Assembly (NCBI GenBank): GCA_020057115.1
Contig: JAGVGJ010000010.1
Span: 64,615 to 98,931, forward strand
Direction of reading: 5' to 3'
DNA length: 34,317 nucleotides
Source of the DNA: Candidatus Omnitrophota bacterium
GTDB lineage: Bacteria; Omnitrophota; Gorgyraeia; 2-01-FULL-45-10
Below are positions 1 through 8,970 of this stretch, piece by piece. Position 1 is the first letter of the stretch. Every line of letters starts with the position of its first letter. The position numbers and the translations under genes are program-made. The notes under the pieces were generated by a model, which had not been told where the DNA came from, searched no databases, and saw nothing but the letters and a program-made list of their open reading frames with translations.

Positions 1-392
1 AGATGCGCGGGCGCCTCAAGCTTAAAGGATATGATCAGGATGTGGTCGAAGAGGTCATGACAGGCCTGAAGAGCTCCGGCGACATAGATGATGTGAAGTT
101 CGCGAAGCTGTGGGTGGAGTCGAGGATCAACTTTAATCCCATGGGCGAGATAGTATTAAGGCAGGAGCTTAAAGCTAAAGGCGTAAGCGATAGCATCATA
201 GATGCCACTCTGGACGAATGCCTGAAGACTTATGACGAGCATGAAGTGGCGCTCAAGATGGCAAGGGAGCAGTTCGCCCGCTTCGCTAAGCTCGATAAGC
301 GCAAAACCATGAAGCGGCTTTATGATTTTTTGGCTCGCCGCGGATTCAAGTTCGAGGTAATTGAGAAGGTAATTGAAGAAATAACGAAGTAG
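1..392 (+). CDS. recX: RecX family regulatory protein, 5'-truncated
   Basis: RecX proteins bind RecA filaments and modulate recombination and SOS activity in the cytoplasm. The visible part has the RecX pattern: a basic R-x-L-x-x-KG(Y) stretch at the left edge, then G(D)IDDVKFAKLWVESR, then P-x-G-x-x-x-L-RQELKAKGV, i.e. repeated three-helix units. The first in-frame ATG is at base 3, but family members normally carry more residues before the R-x-L-x-x-KGY segment, so the real start is probably left of the window. The TAG stop shares its last G with a G-rich heptamer repeat. Position directly upstream of alaS fits the common recA-recX-alaS order. Confidence 0.85.
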   Translation, partial: MRGRLKLKGYDQDVVEEVMTGLKSSGDIDDVKFAKLWVESRINFNPMGEIVLRQELKAKGVSDSIIDATLDECLKTYDEHEVALKMAREQFARFAKLDKRKTMKRLYDFLARRGFKFEVIEKVIEEITK

Positions 393-464
393 GGTCAAGG
401 GGCCAGGGTCCAGATACCAACAAACTACTGGTACCTGGTACCTGGTACCTGGAACCTGGAACCT
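392..464 (+). repeat. Heptamer repeat element, two opposed arms
   Basis: The left arm (392-413) is built of GGGTCAA, GGGGCCA and GGGTCCA units. The right arm (430-464) is five tandem heptamers, three GGTACCT and two GGAACCT, which resemble the left-arm family read on the other strand. The pair can form an imperfect hairpin. The element fills nearly all of the gap between recX and alaS, and no clear Shine-Dalgarno sequence is seen between it and the alaS ATG. Confidence 0.8.
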
Positions 465-476
465 AACAAATAATAT

Positions 477-3035
477 ATGAATACTAATGATATAAGAAAA
501 GCATACTTAGAATTCTTCCGCTCCAAGGCTCACGAGATAGTCACAAGCGACTCGCTTGTGCCGAAGGATGACCCGTCGCTTCTATTTACCGGCGCCGGCA
601 TGAACCAGTTCAAGGAACAGTTCATGGGCCGCAATGTGACATATCGCCGCGCTACATCGAGCCAAAAGTGCCTGAGGACGGGCGACCTTGAGAATGTCGG
701 CAAGACTTACAGCCATCATACATTCTTCGAGATGCTGGGGAATTTTTCATTCGGGGACTACTTTAAGAAAGAAGCTATTATATGGGGATGGGAGTTCCTT
801 ACCAAGACCCTTAAGATAAGTCCGGATAAGTTGTGGGCGTCAGTCTATAAAGATGATGACGAGGCCTATGCCATATGGCGCGATGTGATAAAGATACCGG
901 AAGCGAGGATGGTGAAGATGGGCGAGAAGGATAATTTCTGGCCTTCCGAGGCGCCATCTAAAGGGCCGAATGGCCCGTGCGGCCCTTGTTCCGAAATATA
1001 CTATGACTGGGGAGTCTCGGCCGGATGCGGCAAGCCTGACTGTACGCCTGCCTGCGACTGCAAGCGTTTCACGGAGGTCTGGAACCTGGTCTTTACGCAA
1101 TTTGACAGGCAGTCCGATAGCAGCCTTAAACCGCTCCCTAACAAGAATATCGATACAGGCATGGGCCTTGAGAGGATAGTGGCTGTGATGCAGGGCGTGA
1201 GGTCGAATTTCGAGATAGATATTTTTATTCCCATTATCGGTGAAATAGAGAAGGCGGTTGCCAGGGTCCAGGGTCCAGGGTCCAGGGTCCAGAAAGTTCG
1301 CGCGATAGCGGACCATGTTCGCGCTGTCACGTTCATGATATCCGACGGCGTGATGCCGTCAAACGAAGAGCGCGGCTATGTAGCTAGAAAATTGATACGA
1401 CGCTCGCTCGCACATGCTGCGGACCTTGGGATAAAAGCGCCGTTCCTTTACAAACTTGTAAGTATCGTGGTCGATGTTATGAGGGCCGAGTACCCTGAGC
1501 TTGCCGAGCGAAGGGATGATATCGCTCAGGTCATTAAACGCGAAGAGGAGAATTTTCTCATTGTATTGGCGACGCAGATACCCAAGGTCGAAGAAGCGCT
1601 TCTAAAGGTTAAGAGCGAGAAGGCGCAATCGAAACTGCCGGGATTGGCGTTCAATTTCTACGATACCTACGGCATGCCATACGACATGCTCGAGGAGATG
1701 GCTGAGAAGTTCGGCCTCAAGATAGACAGACCGGCTTTCGAGAAGCTATTGGATGAACAGAGGGCCAAGTCCAGGGCCAATACAAAGATAAAGAGCGAGA
1801 TATTTTCCGATACATTCGCCAAAAAGGTCGAGGCGCTAAAAATTACCACGGAATTCCTGGGATATGAGAAGGCGCATGCCGAGGCAAAGGTCGTCGCGGT
1901 CCTGGAGGGCGGCGAAGTCATCCTTGACAGGACGCCATTCTACGGCGAATCAGGCGGGCAGGCCGGCGATTGGGGTTCGATAGAAACAGCCTCCGGTAGG
2001 ATGGAAGTCGAGGATGCCAAGAAGATAGGCAATACCATCGTCCATATAGGAAAGATGCTTAAAGGTTCCATCAAAAAAGACGAGACAGCGAAAGTCTCGA
2101 TAGATGAGAATGCCCGGGCCAGGATCATGCGTAACCATACAGCCACGCATCTTCTGCAGGCGGCGCTCCGCAAAGTCCTGGGGGACCATGTGCACCAGAC
2201 AGGCTCGGCCGTAGACCAGGATCGCCTCAGATTCGACTTCACTCACATGAAGAAGATGGAGGATAGGGAGATAGCCCGCGTCGAGGAGACGGTGAATGAA
2301 GAGATAAAGAAGCGCATTCCGGTGAAGAAGGATATCAAGGATATAGAGGCAGCCAAGAAGGATGGCGCGACCGCGCTCTTCGGCGAGAAATACGATAAGA
2401 AAGTGCGCGTCGTAACGATAAGCGATTTTTCAAAAGAGCTCTGCGGCGGGACCCATGTAGATAACACCGGCGAGATAGAGATATTCAAAATAACCGGAGA
2501 AAGCTCGATAGCTTCCGGCACCAGGCGCATAGAGGCTGTGACCGGAGACGCGGCAAAATCGTGGATCGTCCTCCAGGAGAAATCGAAGAAGGAGAAGGAA
2601 GCCGCCGAAACGAGGAAAGAGGAAGAGAAGAAGGCCTCAGGCGCGAGACTGAAAGACGAGTTGTCCAGGGTAGATGATATCATCAAGAATGCCAGAGACG
2701 TCGGAGCTTTTAAGTATTTAGGCGCTTCGATCGAAAACGCCAATATGGACATATTGAGGGCGCTCGCGGACAGGATAAAGGCGAAATGCCCTTCGATAGT
2801 GGTGGTCCTTGCCGCGAAGGCCGATGGCAAGGTATCGTTCGTCGCGGCAGTCACGCAGGATATCATAAAAGACAAGGCTCTCACTGCAAATGACCTTGCC
2901 AAGGAGATGGCGAAGCTTCTTGGCGGTTCCGGCGGCGGCAAGCCTGATTTTGCCCAGGGTGGAGGGAAGGACCCGGCTCTGCTAGAGCCGGCTTTAAGCA
3001 AATTATTTGAAGTCGTCGAGGGGAGGCTTAGATGA
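477..3035 (+). CDS. alaS: Alanyl-tRNA synthetase
   Basis: This class II synthetase charges tRNA-Ala and edits mischarged Ser/Gly-tRNA-Ala. The protein has 852 aa; the family is usually about 870-880. The N-terminal catalytic domain has the motif around GAGMNQFKEQF, followed by the tRNA-recognition region with VRAIADHVRAVTF. The editing domain has zinc ligands HTATH (H554, H558) and CGGTH (C656, H660). The C-terminal DHHA1-like part ends with a glycine-rich GGSGGGKPDFAQGG segment. Residues 263-272 (RVQGPGSRVQ) are encoded by a GGGTCCA tandem repeat in a surface-loop region of variable length. The ATG at 477 gives the expected N-terminus (IRKAYLEFFRSK). The stop overlaps the hisD start by 4 bp, so the two are probably cotranscribed. 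Confidence 0.97.
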   Translation: MNTNDIRKAYLEFFRSKAHEIVTSDSLVPKDDPSLLFTGAGMNQFKEQFMGRNVTYRRATSSQKCLRTGDLENVGKTYSHHTFFEMLGNFSFGDYFKKEAIIWGWEFLTKTLKISPDKLWASVYKDDDEAYAIWRDVIKIPEARMVKMGEKDNFWPSEAPSKGPNGPCGPCSEIYYDWGVSAGCGKPDCTPACDCKRFTEVWNLVFTQFDRQSDSSLKPLPNKNIDTGMGLERIVAVMQGVRSNFEIDIFIPIIGEIEKAVARVQGPGSRVQKVRAIADHVRAVTFMISDGVMPSNEERGYVARKLIRRSLAHAADLGIKAPFLYKLVSIVVDVMRAEYPELAERRDDIAQVIKREEENFLIVLATQIPKVEEALLKVKSEKAQSKLPGLAFNFYDTYGMPYDMLEEMAEKFGLKIDRPAFEKLLDEQRAKSRANTKIKSEIFSDTFAKKVEALKITTEFLGYEKAHAEAKVVAVLEGGEVILDRTPFYGESGGQAGDWGSIETASGRMEVEDAKKIGNTIVHIGKMLKGSIKKDETAKVSIDENARARIMRNHTATHLLQAALRKVLGDHVHQTGSAVDQDRLRFDFTHMKKMEDREIARVEETVNEEIKKRIPVKKDIKDIEAAKKDGATALFGEKYDKKVRVVTISDFSKELCGGTHVDNTGEIEIFKITGESSIASGTRRIEAVTGDAAKSWIVLQEKSKKEKEAAETRKEEEKKASGARLKDELSRVDDIIKNARDVGAFKYLGASIENANMDILRALADRIKAKCPSIVVVLAAKADGKVSFVAAVTQDIIKDKALTANDLAKEMAKLLGGSGGGKPDFAQGGGKDPALLEPALSKLFEVVEGRLR
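1261..1292 (+). repeat. In-frame GGGTCCA tandem repeat inside alaS
   Basis: There are four perfect GGGTCCA heptamers at 1264-1291, preceded by CCA. They encode RVQGPGSRVQ just before the conserved VRAIADH segment. The unit has no stop codon in any of its six frames, so it can sit inside a gene without ending it. The four G3 runs with TCCA spacers fit the G-quadruplex pattern. Confidence 0.9.
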
Positions 3036-4252
3036 AGCTTGTAAGAGTTGGCAGCAAGCAGTTCCAGAAACTTTGCGAACGCAATTCCGGCCGGTCGAAG
3101 CGCGTCATCGACAGTGTCAAAAAGATACTGGATGACGTCCAGAAGAACGGCGACGACGCTCTCATAAAATACACCAAAAAGTTCGACAAGGTGAAGCTGT
3201 CTCCCAAGGAATTAAGGGTCACGGAATGCGAGACCTCGGGCGCTTACCAGGACATAAAGCCGGAGTTCATCTCGACGTTAAAAGTGATAATGGAGAATAT
3301 CGAAAAATTCTACCGCAAGCAATTGAAGAAGTCATGGAAGATAAAGGATGCCGACGGCGTCATGCTGGGCGAGAAGATAACGCCGATGGGGAAGGTCGGC
3401 GTATATATCCCGAGCGGGACCGTGCCTTTGGTGTCTAGCGTATACATGACGGTCCTTCCGGCGAGGATGGCGGGCGTAAAAAAGATCATAATGGTCACGC
3501 CCCCGAACAAGTTCAATTCTATCGACCCGCACATACTTGTCGTTGCTGACCTCTTGAAGGTCGATGAGATATATAAGGTCGGCGGCGCCCAGGCCATAGG
3601 GTCGCTCGCTTTCGGGACCAAGACCGTGCCTAAGGTCGATAAGATAGTAGGGCCGGGGAATGCGTATGTCACGGAGGCCAAGCGCCAGGTGTTCGGCCAC
3701 TGCGATATAGACATGCTCGCAGGCCCGTCCGAGGTGGTCGTCATAGCGAACCAGAATTCCGACATAAATTTCATAAAGGCCGACATGGCGGCTCAGTCCG
3801 AGCATTTTATGGGCCTTTCGATACTTGTGACTAACTCAAAGAAGATCGCGAAGGCCATGAAGAACGAAGTCGCGGAAGGGTATATAGTCCTTGTGAAGAA
3901 CATGGACGAGGCGGCCGAGGTGGCCAACATGCTTGCCCCGGAACATCTCGAGATACTTACGAACAACCCGCGCAAGATAGCAAAGAAGATAGTGCATGCA
4001 GGGGCGATATTCTTGGGGCCGTATACCCCGGTCGCCATAGGGGATTATGTCGCCGGCCCGAGCCATGTCCTGCCGACAGGCGGGAGCGCCCGTTTCTTCT
4101 CGGGACTCGGCGTATCGGACTTTTATAAGAGCTCGCACATATTATCGTACACTAAAAAGGCCCTGGAGAAACTTCGCGAGCCGCTTGAGAAGGTCGCCGG
4201 GATAGAGGGTTTGCAGAAACATTTGGATTCGGTGAAAGTGAGATTTGAATAA
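3032..4252 (+). CDS. hisD: Histidinol dehydrogenase
   Basis: This zinc enzyme oxidises L-histidinol to L-histidine in two NAD-dependent steps, the last reactions of histidine synthesis. The protein has 406 aa, slightly shorter than the usual 430. Signatures seen are [43 protein letters not shown] and [14 protein letters not shown]. The expected zinc ligands are present with family spacing: Q255, H258, D338 and H397. The ATG overlaps the alaS stop (ATGA), and the downstream neighbours are further his genes, separated by an inverted heptamer repeat. Confidence 0.97.
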   Translation: MKLVRVGSKQFQKLCERNSGRSKRVIDSVKKILDDVQKNGDDALIKYTKKFDKVKLSPKELRVTECETSGAYQDIKPEFISTLKVIMENIEKFYRKQLKKSWKIKDADGVMLGEKITPMGKVGVYIPSGTVPLVSSVYMTVLPARMAGVKKIIMVTPPNKFNSIDPHILVVADLLKVDEIYKVGGAQAIGSLAFGTKTVPKVDKIVGPGNAYVTEAKRQVFGHCDIDMLAGPSEVVVIANQNSDINFIKADMAAQSEHFMGLSILVTNSKKIAKAMKNEVAEGYIVLVKNMDEAAEVANMLAPEHLEILTNNPRKIAKKIVHAGAIFLGPYTPVAIGDYVAGPSHVLPTGGSARFFSGLGVSDFYKSSHILSYTKKALEKLREPLEKVAGIEGLQKHLDSVKVRFE

Positions 4253-4254
4253 GC

Positions 4255-4329
4255 GGGTCAAGGGTCAAGGGCCAAGGGTCCAGAAAAAAACTAAAATTTG
4301 TTTTTCCTGGACCCTGGCTCCTAGACCCT
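4255..4329 (+). repeat. Heptamer inverted repeat between hisD and hisB
   Basis: The left arm (4255-4283) is GGGTCAA, GGGTCAA, GGGCCAA, GGGTCCA, G. The right arm (4306-4329) begins CCTGGACCCTGGCTCC and is close to its reverse complement. The AT-rich loop (A7...T5) can extend the stem. It starts 3 nt after the hisD stop and lies about 30 nt before the hisB ribosome-binding site. It could act as an mRNA hairpin separating hisD from hisB expression, but there is no terminal U-run typical of an intrinsic terminator. Confidence 0.85.
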
Positions 4330-4362
4330 AACTCGAATAGTTCTAGTTATAAAGGAGACTTC

Positions 4363-4977
4363 ATGGCTAAAAAGATACGAAGCGCTGCAATAAAACGAAA
4401 GACCACAGAAACTGATATCTCAGGAAAGCTCGTGATAGACGGGAGCGGGAAGACAGATGTCGATACGGGCATAGGATTCCTCGACCACATGCTTACGCTA
4501 TTCGCTTTTCACGGGCTGTTCGACCTGACGCTCAAAGCCAAAGGCGACCTGAAAGTGGATACGCACCACACCAATGAAGATATCGCTATCTGTATCGGCA
4601 AGGCGTTCAAAGAGGCGCTGGGCAAATGTGAAGGCATAAAGAGATACGGCGCCAAGGAAATTCCCATGGATGCGGCCGCCGCCAAGGCGATGGTGGATAT
4701 CGGCGGCAGATACTCATTCGTCTGCCAGCTTCCTCCGTATTGGCAGACCGTAGGCCCGGCCGGGGATAAATATTCGATGGATGACGGTAAAGACTTCATC
4801 GATTCATTCGCCAAGAGCGCGAATATAAATATACATGTCCAGGTATATTCAGGCGAGGATCTGCACCATGTCCTTGAGGCTGTATTCAAGGCCCTCGGCA
4901 TGGCCTTGAACGAAGCCGTGATGATCGACCCCAGGCGCAAAGGCGTTCCCTCGACAAAAGGAGTCATTGATCTGTGA
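4363..4977 (+). CDS. hisB: Imidazoleglycerol-phosphate dehydratase
   Basis: The enzyme dehydrates imidazole glycerol phosphate to imidazole acetol phosphate, using manganese. This is the monofunctional form (204 aa), without the phosphatase domain of enterobacterial HisB. The manganese motifs are present: HHTNED (H68-D73) and, near the C-terminus, DLHHVLEAVFKALG. The second motif normally reads DxHHxxE, so it is intact. Also seen are the early GIGFLDHML segment and a C-terminal tail ending PSTKGVIDL. AAGGAG 8 nt upstream supports the ATG at 4363. The stop overlaps the GTG start of hisH. Confidence 0.97.
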   Translation: MAKKIRSAAIKRKTTETDISGKLVIDGSGKTDVDTGIGFLDHMLTLFAFHGLFDLTLKAKGDLKVDTHHTNEDIAICIGKAFKEALGKCEGIKRYGAKEIPMDAAAAKAMVDIGGRYSFVCQLPPYWQTVGPAGDKYSMDDGKDFIDSFAKSANINIHVQVYSGEDLHHVLEAVFKALGMALNEAVMIDPRRKGVPSTKGVIDL

Positions 4978-5618
4978 TAGCTGTCATCGACTATGGAATG
5001 GGTAATTTAAGGAGCGTCCAGAAGGCCCTTGAGGTGGCAGGCGCGAAGGCCAAAGTGACGTCTGATCCCAAAGACATCAAGAAGGCAGAAAAGATAGTAT
5101 TTCCCGGCGTCGGCGCTTTTGGTGAGGCGATGGAAGAGCTTAGGAAGAGGGACCTTATTCATCCGATCAAAGATGCCATAGCCGAAGGTAAGACGTTTCT
5201 CGGGCTATGCCTGGGGCTGCAGCTGTTGTTCGAAAAGAGCGCGGAAGATCCCGGGGTCAAGGGGTTGTGCGTGCTTGAGGGCGAGGTGAAAAAATTCGGG
5301 GTCCGGGGTCCGGGGTCCGGGGTCCGGGGTGAAAAACTGAAAGTCCCGCATATGGGATGGAACACGATCATAAAAGGGGCCAGGGGCCAGGGGCCAGGGT
5401 CCAGAATATTGCATGGCGTGCCCGATGGCTCGTACATGTACTTCGTCCACTCGTATTATGTAAAGCCGAAGGACAAGACAGTAGCGCTGACGACGACGAA
5501 TTATGGCATAGATTTCGTATCGGGGATACACAAGGACAATATTTACGCTTTCCAGTTCCACCCTGAAAAGAGCCAGGGGATCGGATTAAAGATCCTGGAG
5601 AATTTCGTAGATCTATGA
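4974..5618 (+). CDS. hisH: Imidazole glycerol phosphate synthase, glutaminase subunit
   Basis: This class I glutamine amidotransferase supplies ammonia to HisF for imidazole ring closure. The protein has 214 aa. The catalytic triad is visible: C79 in GLCLGLQLLF, and H196 and E198 in FHPEKSQ. The N-terminal DYGMGNLRSV is typical. The start is GTG, overlapping the hisB stop. Two stretches, residues 109-119 (GVRGPGSGVRG) and 135-144 ([10 protein letters not shown]), are encoded by G-rich heptamer repeats flanking the conserved KVPHMGWN segment. Both fall in variable loops and keep the frame, so the protein is probably functional. hisA overlaps its stop by 4 bp. Confidence 0.96.
   Translation: MIAVIDYGMGNLRSVQKALEVAGAKAKVTSDPKDIKKAEKIVFPGVGAFGEAMEELRKRDLIHPIKDAIAEGKTFLGLCLGLQLLFEKSAEDPGVKGLCVLEGEVKKFGVRGPGSGVRGEKLKVPHMGWNTIIKGARGQGPGSRILHGVPDGSYMYFVHSYYVKPKDKTVALTTTNYGIDFVSGIHKDNIYAFQFHPEKSQGIGLKILENFVDL
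5298..5330 (+). repeat. In-frame GGGGTCC tandem repeat inside hisH
   Basis: Four perfect GGGGTCC heptamers plus GGGGT encode GVRGPGSGVRG (residues 109-119). Five G4 runs separated by only TCC make this the strongest G-quadruplex candidate in the window. Confidence 0.9.
5376..5404 (+). repeat. Second in-frame heptamer repeat inside hisH
   Basis: Three GGGGCCA heptamers plus one GGGTCCA and a G encode [10 protein letters not shown] (residues 135-144). It lies 46 bp after the first hisH insertion, on the other side of the conserved PHMGWN motif. It is almost identical to the repeat at the start of the manC gene. Confidence 0.9.
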
Positions 5619-6346
5619 TCAAGATCATACCGGCAATAGACATTATGGGCGGCAAGGTCGTGCGCCTCCTTCAGGGAGACGCCAGCAAGGTCACCGTGTA
5701 TTCGCTTTCGCCTGTTGAGATGGCCCAGAACTGGGCATCTTACGGCATAGAGATGCTGCATATAGTGGATCTTGACGGCGCTTTCGGTGGAGAGCTGAAA
5801 AATCTCGAAGTGATATCCGAGATCGCAAAGTCTGTCGACGCCAAGGTAGAGCTTGGCGGCGGCATACGCAATGAGGCAGCCATAGAAAAAGCGCTGAGGG
5901 CCGGGATCGATAAGGTTGTCATAGGCACAAAGGCCCTTGACAGCAAATTCCTGAAAGAGGCGGGCAAGCGCTTCGGCGAGCATATAGTCGTCGGCATTGA
6001 CGCCAAGTCCGGCATGGTCTGCACTAAAGGCTGGGTGGAGAAGACGGAAATCAAGGCTGTAGACCTTATCAAGGAAATCGAGCGATGCGGCATAAAGACG
6101 GTCAATTATACAGATATCTCCAGAGACGGAATGCTTTGTGGGCCTAATATCGCGAGCCTTCGCGAACTTTTGAGCAAAACTTCTCTGGAGGTAGTCGCCT
6201 CCGGAGGCGTTTCAAATATCGATGACATCAAGCGGCTTAAGGCCCTTGAGAAAGAAGGCCTTGCCGGCATTATCATAGGCAAGGCATTATATGAGAATGC
6301 CATAGACCTTGGGGAAGCGGTATTGATATGCTCACAAAAAGGATAA
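5615..6346 (+). CDS. hisA: ProFAR isomerase (HisA)
   Basis: HisA is the (beta/alpha)8 barrel that isomerises ProFAR to PRFAR, the substrate of HisF. The protein has 243 aa. The N-terminal [19 protein letters not shown] carries catalytic D9, and VVGIDAKSG carries D129. The phosphate-binding loops appear as ELGGGIR in the first half and VVASGGVSN in the second. The ATG overlaps the hisH stop (ATGA), and the 3' end overlaps hisF by 19 bp. No heptamer repeat interrupts this gene. Confidence 0.97.
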   Translation: MIKIIPAIDIMGGKVVRLLQGDASKVTVYSLSPVEMAQNWASYGIEMLHIVDLDGAFGGELKNLEVISEIAKSVDAKVELGGGIRNEAAIEKALRAGIDKVVIGTKALDSKFLKEAGKRFGEHIVVGIDAKSGMVCTKGWVEKTEIKAVDLIKEIERCGIKTVNYTDISRDGMLCGPNIASLRELLSKTSLEVVASGGVSNIDDIKRLKALEKEGLAGIIIGKALYENAIDLGEAVLICSQKG

Positions 6347-7098
6347 TACCTTGCCTTGACGTAAAGGACGGGCGCGTCGTCAAGGGCGTCAATTTCATAA
6401 ACCTTAAAGACGCAGGCGATGCTGTCGAGAACGCGAAGTTCTATGACAGCCAGGGCGCGGATGAGTTGGTATTTTTGGATATTACGGCCAGCCATGAGAA
6501 CAGGAAGACCAAGCTGGAGCTTGCGCGCAAAGTCGCGGAGTCGATATTCCTTCCGTTCACCGTTGGCGGCGGGATAAGCGCTGTAAGGGATATACGCGAG
6601 CTATTGAGCGCCGGGTGCGACAAGGTATCGATAAATACGGCCGCCGTCAAGAAGCCCGAATTCATATATGAAGCGTCGAGGAGATTTGGAAGCCAGTGCA
6701 TAGTCGTGGCCATAGACGCAAGGTGCAAGGTGAAGACAAAGTCGAAACAATTGTGGGAGGTCTATATTCACGGCGGGCGCACGCCCACAGGCCTTGACGC
6801 TATAAAATGGGCTAAGCGCGTCGAGAAGCTCGGAGCCGGTGAGATCCTGTTGACGAGCATGGACTATGACGGCACGAAAGAAGGTTATGATATCGAGCTC
6901 ACCAGCAGGATAAGCGAGGCGGTAGGAATACCCGTCATAGCTTCAGGCGGAGCAGGGACATTGCCGCATCTATATGATGCGCTTACGGACGGCAAGGCCG
7001 ATGCCGTGCTCGCCGCGTCGATATTCCATTTCAGGGAATATTCCGTAAAAGAAGCCAAAGAATATCTGAAGAAAAAAGGAGTCAAGGTGAGGCTATGA
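6328..7098 (+). CDS. hisF: Imidazole glycerol phosphate synthase, cyclase subunit
   Basis: HisF is the (beta/alpha)8 partner of HisH. It uses ammonia to convert PRFAR to imidazole glycerol phosphate and AICAR. The protein has 256 aa. The catalytic aspartates are at the canonical positions D11 ([16 protein letters not shown]) and D130 (VVAIDARCK). Further signatures are [22 protein letters not shown] and [10 protein letters not shown]. The ATG at 6328 is inside hisA but gives the exact family N-terminus; the 19-bp overlap is longer than others in this operon. The hisI start overlaps its stop. Confidence 0.97.
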   Translation: MLTKRIIPCLDVKDGRVVKGVNFINLKDAGDAVENAKFYDSQGADELVFLDITASHENRKTKLELARKVAESIFLPFTVGGGISAVRDIRELLSAGCDKVSINTAAVKKPEFIYEASRRFGSQCIVVAIDARCKVKTKSKQLWEVYIHGGRTPTGLDAIKWAKRVEKLGAGEILLTSMDYDGTKEGYDIELTSRISEAVGIPVIASGGAGTLPHLYDALTDGKADAVLAASIFHFREYSVKEAKEYLKKKGVKVRL

Positions 7099-7481
7099 AC
7101 AAGTTATTCGAAAAGATGAAATTCAGCGACAAGGAGCTTATCCCGGCGATAATCCAGGACGACAAGACCAAAGAGGTCCTTACGCTGTGTTATATGAACC
7201 AGGATGCCATTCAAAAGACGCTCGAAGAAGGCAAGATCTATGTGTTCAGGCGCTCTAAGGGCAAACTCATGATGAAGGGCGAGACATCCGGCTGCATACA
7301 GAAGGTGAAGTCTCTTGCCATAGACTGCGAGGGCAATTCGCTTTTATTCAAGGTCGACCAGGAGAGGGCGGCATGCCACACCGGGTACTTCAGCTGCTAT
7401 TTCCAGGAGATAGATAAAGACGGGAATGTCAAGATATCCGTAAAGAGGATATTCAACCCCGACGAGGTTTATAAAAAATAA
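7095..7481 (+). CDS. hisI: Phosphoribosyl-AMP cyclohydrolase
   Basis: The enzyme opens the adenine ring of PR-AMP to give ProFAR, upstream of HisA. The protein has 128 aa, the single-domain form without a fused HisE pyrophosphohydrolase. Seen are [25 protein letters not shown] and ACHTGYFSC, the latter two cysteines being zinc ligands. The usual metal-binding D-C-D-x-D motif reads DCEGN here, so the second and third acidic positions are E and N. The tryptophan common before K-GETSG is methionine. The ATG overlaps the hisF stop. trpE follows after one base, linking his and trp genes in one probable transcript. Confidence 0.94.
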   Translation: MNKLFEKMKFSDKELIPAIIQDDKTKEVLTLCYMNQDAIQKTLEEGKIYVFRRSKGKLMMKGETSGCIQKVKSLAIDCEGNSLLFKVDQERAACHTGYFSCYFQEIDKDGNVKISVKRIFNPDEVYKK

Positions 7482-7482
7482 T

Positions 7483-8970
7483 ATGCATTACCCGACTAAA
7501 GAAGAATTTCTGAAGCTATCGAAGGAAGGAAATCTCGTTCCGGTCTACAGGGAGATCCTTGCGGACTTCGAGACGCCGCTATCCGCCTTTAATAAGATAG
7601 ACAAAGGCGACTATTCGTTCCTACTTGAATCCGTCGAAGGCGGAGAGAGGATAGCGCGATACTCATTCCTGGGAAGCTCGCCGTCTCTTGTCTTGTCCAG
7701 CAAAGGCAAAGAGATCTCTTTGCGGGAAGGCAAGATAACAAAGTCATTCATTACAAAAGACGATCCGATAGAAGAATTGAAGAGGATCCTCAACAGGTAT
7801 AAATTCGTCAAAGTGAAAGGCCTCCCAAGGTTCTGCGGCGGGCTGGTGGGATATTTCGGATATGACATGGTCAGGTTCATAGAGAAGCTGCCGGATAAGA
7901 ACCCCGACGATCTCAAGCTTCCGGACTCGGTATTCATGCTGACCGATACGCTCCTCATATTCGACCACGTCGACCATAAGATAAAGGTCGTCTCCAATGT
8001 CCACGTGACGGGCGAGGCGGCCAAAGCATATGATAATGCCGTAAAGGTGATAGACAAGATAATAAATGACCTTAAAAAACCGTCTTTGAGAGAAGGACAG
8101 CCGGCATTATTTACCAGGCCGAGGGATGTCTCCTCGCATATAAAGTCAAATTTCACCAAAGGGCAGTTCGGCAAAGCGGTAGAGAAGGCAAAAGAGTACA
8201 TAAGGGCAGGCGACATAATACAGGTCGTCCCGTCGCAGAGGCTCGAAGTGCCGATATCGGCCGAGCCATTCGACATATACAGGTCGCTGCGCTCGATAAA
8301 TCCGTCTCCCTACATGTATTATCTCAAGATGAAGGATTTCTCTCTGGTCGGTTCATCGCCTGAGATAATGGTAAGGTGCGAAGACGGGAAAGTGGAGCTG
8401 AGGCCAATAGCCGGAACCAGGCCGCGGGGCCATTCGGAAGAAGAGGATGACGCGCTTGTAAAAGAGCTTTTGGCCGACCCCAAGGAACGAGCGGAGCATA
8501 TAATGCTGGTCGACCTGGGACGCAATGACATAGGCAGGGTCTGCGAATATAATTCGGTCAAGGTGCCGGAGCTCATGGTCGTGGAAAAGTACTCCCATGT
8601 CATGCACATAGTAAGCGATGTCACCGGAAAGTTGAGGAAGGACAAGGATGCCTTCGATCTCGTTAGGGCCACATTCCCGGCGGGTACTGTCACAGGCGCG
8701 CCCAAGGTCCGCGCTATGGAGATAATAGACGAGCTTGAGACGGTCCGGCGCAACACGTACGCCGGGTCTGTCGGATATTTCAGTTTTTCAGGGAACATAG
8801 ATTCCTGCATAACGATAAGGACTATAGTCATAAAAAACAAAAAGGCCTATATACAGGCCGGATGCGGCATCGTGGCAGATTCAGACCCTGCGAAAGAGTA
8901 TGATGAGACGATGAATAAGGCCAGGGCGCTCATAAAGGCGATAGGCATGGCGGAACGGGGGCTCGAATGA
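7483..8970 (+). CDS. trpE: Anthranilate synthase component I
   Basis: TrpE converts chorismate and ammonia to anthranilate, the committed step to tryptophan. The protein has 495 aa, typical length. The N-terminal part ([18 protein letters not shown] and [16 protein letters not shown]) carries the region known in the family to bind feedback tryptophan. The C-terminal chorismate-binding domain has [35 protein letters not shown] and [18 protein letters not shown]. The ATG lies one base after the hisI stop, and trpG overlaps its end, giving the usual TrpE:TrpG pair. No leader peptide or trp attenuator is visible. Confidence 0.97.
   Translation: MHYPTKEEFLKLSKEGNLVPVYREILADFETPLSAFNKIDKGDYSFLLESVEGGERIARYSFLGSSPSLVLSSKGKEISLREGKITKSFITKDDPIEELKRILNRYKFVKVKGLPRFCGGLVGYFGYDMVRFIEKLPDKNPDDLKLPDSVFMLTDTLLIFDHVDHKIKVVSNVHVTGEAAKAYDNAVKVIDKIINDLKKPSLREGQPALFTRPRDVSSHIKSNFTKGQFGKAVEKAKEYIRAGDIIQVVPSQRLEVPISAEPFDIYRSLRSINPSPYMYYLKMKDFSLVGSSPEIMVRCEDGKVELRPIAGTRPRGHSEEEDDALVKELLADPKERAEHIMLVDLGRNDIGRVCEYNSVKVPELMVVEKYSHVMHIVSDVTGKLRKDKDAFDLVRATFPAGTVTGAPKVRAMEIIDELETVRRNTYAGSVGYFSFSGNIDSCITIRTIVIKNKKAYIQAGCGIVADSDPAKEYDETMNKARALIKAIGMAERGLE

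Noticed and set aside
1001-1336. Minus-strand ORFs carrying WTLDPGPWTLDPG-type peptides
   Set aside because: The peptide is the reverse reading of the GGGTCCA repeat, which is open in all frames; the rest of these ORFs has no support.
2243-3001. Long minus-strand ORF (252 codons) opposite alaS
   Set aside because: It lies entirely inside alaS, has low-complexity Ser/Phe-rich sequence and no family motif or ribosome site; it follows from the codon use of alaS.
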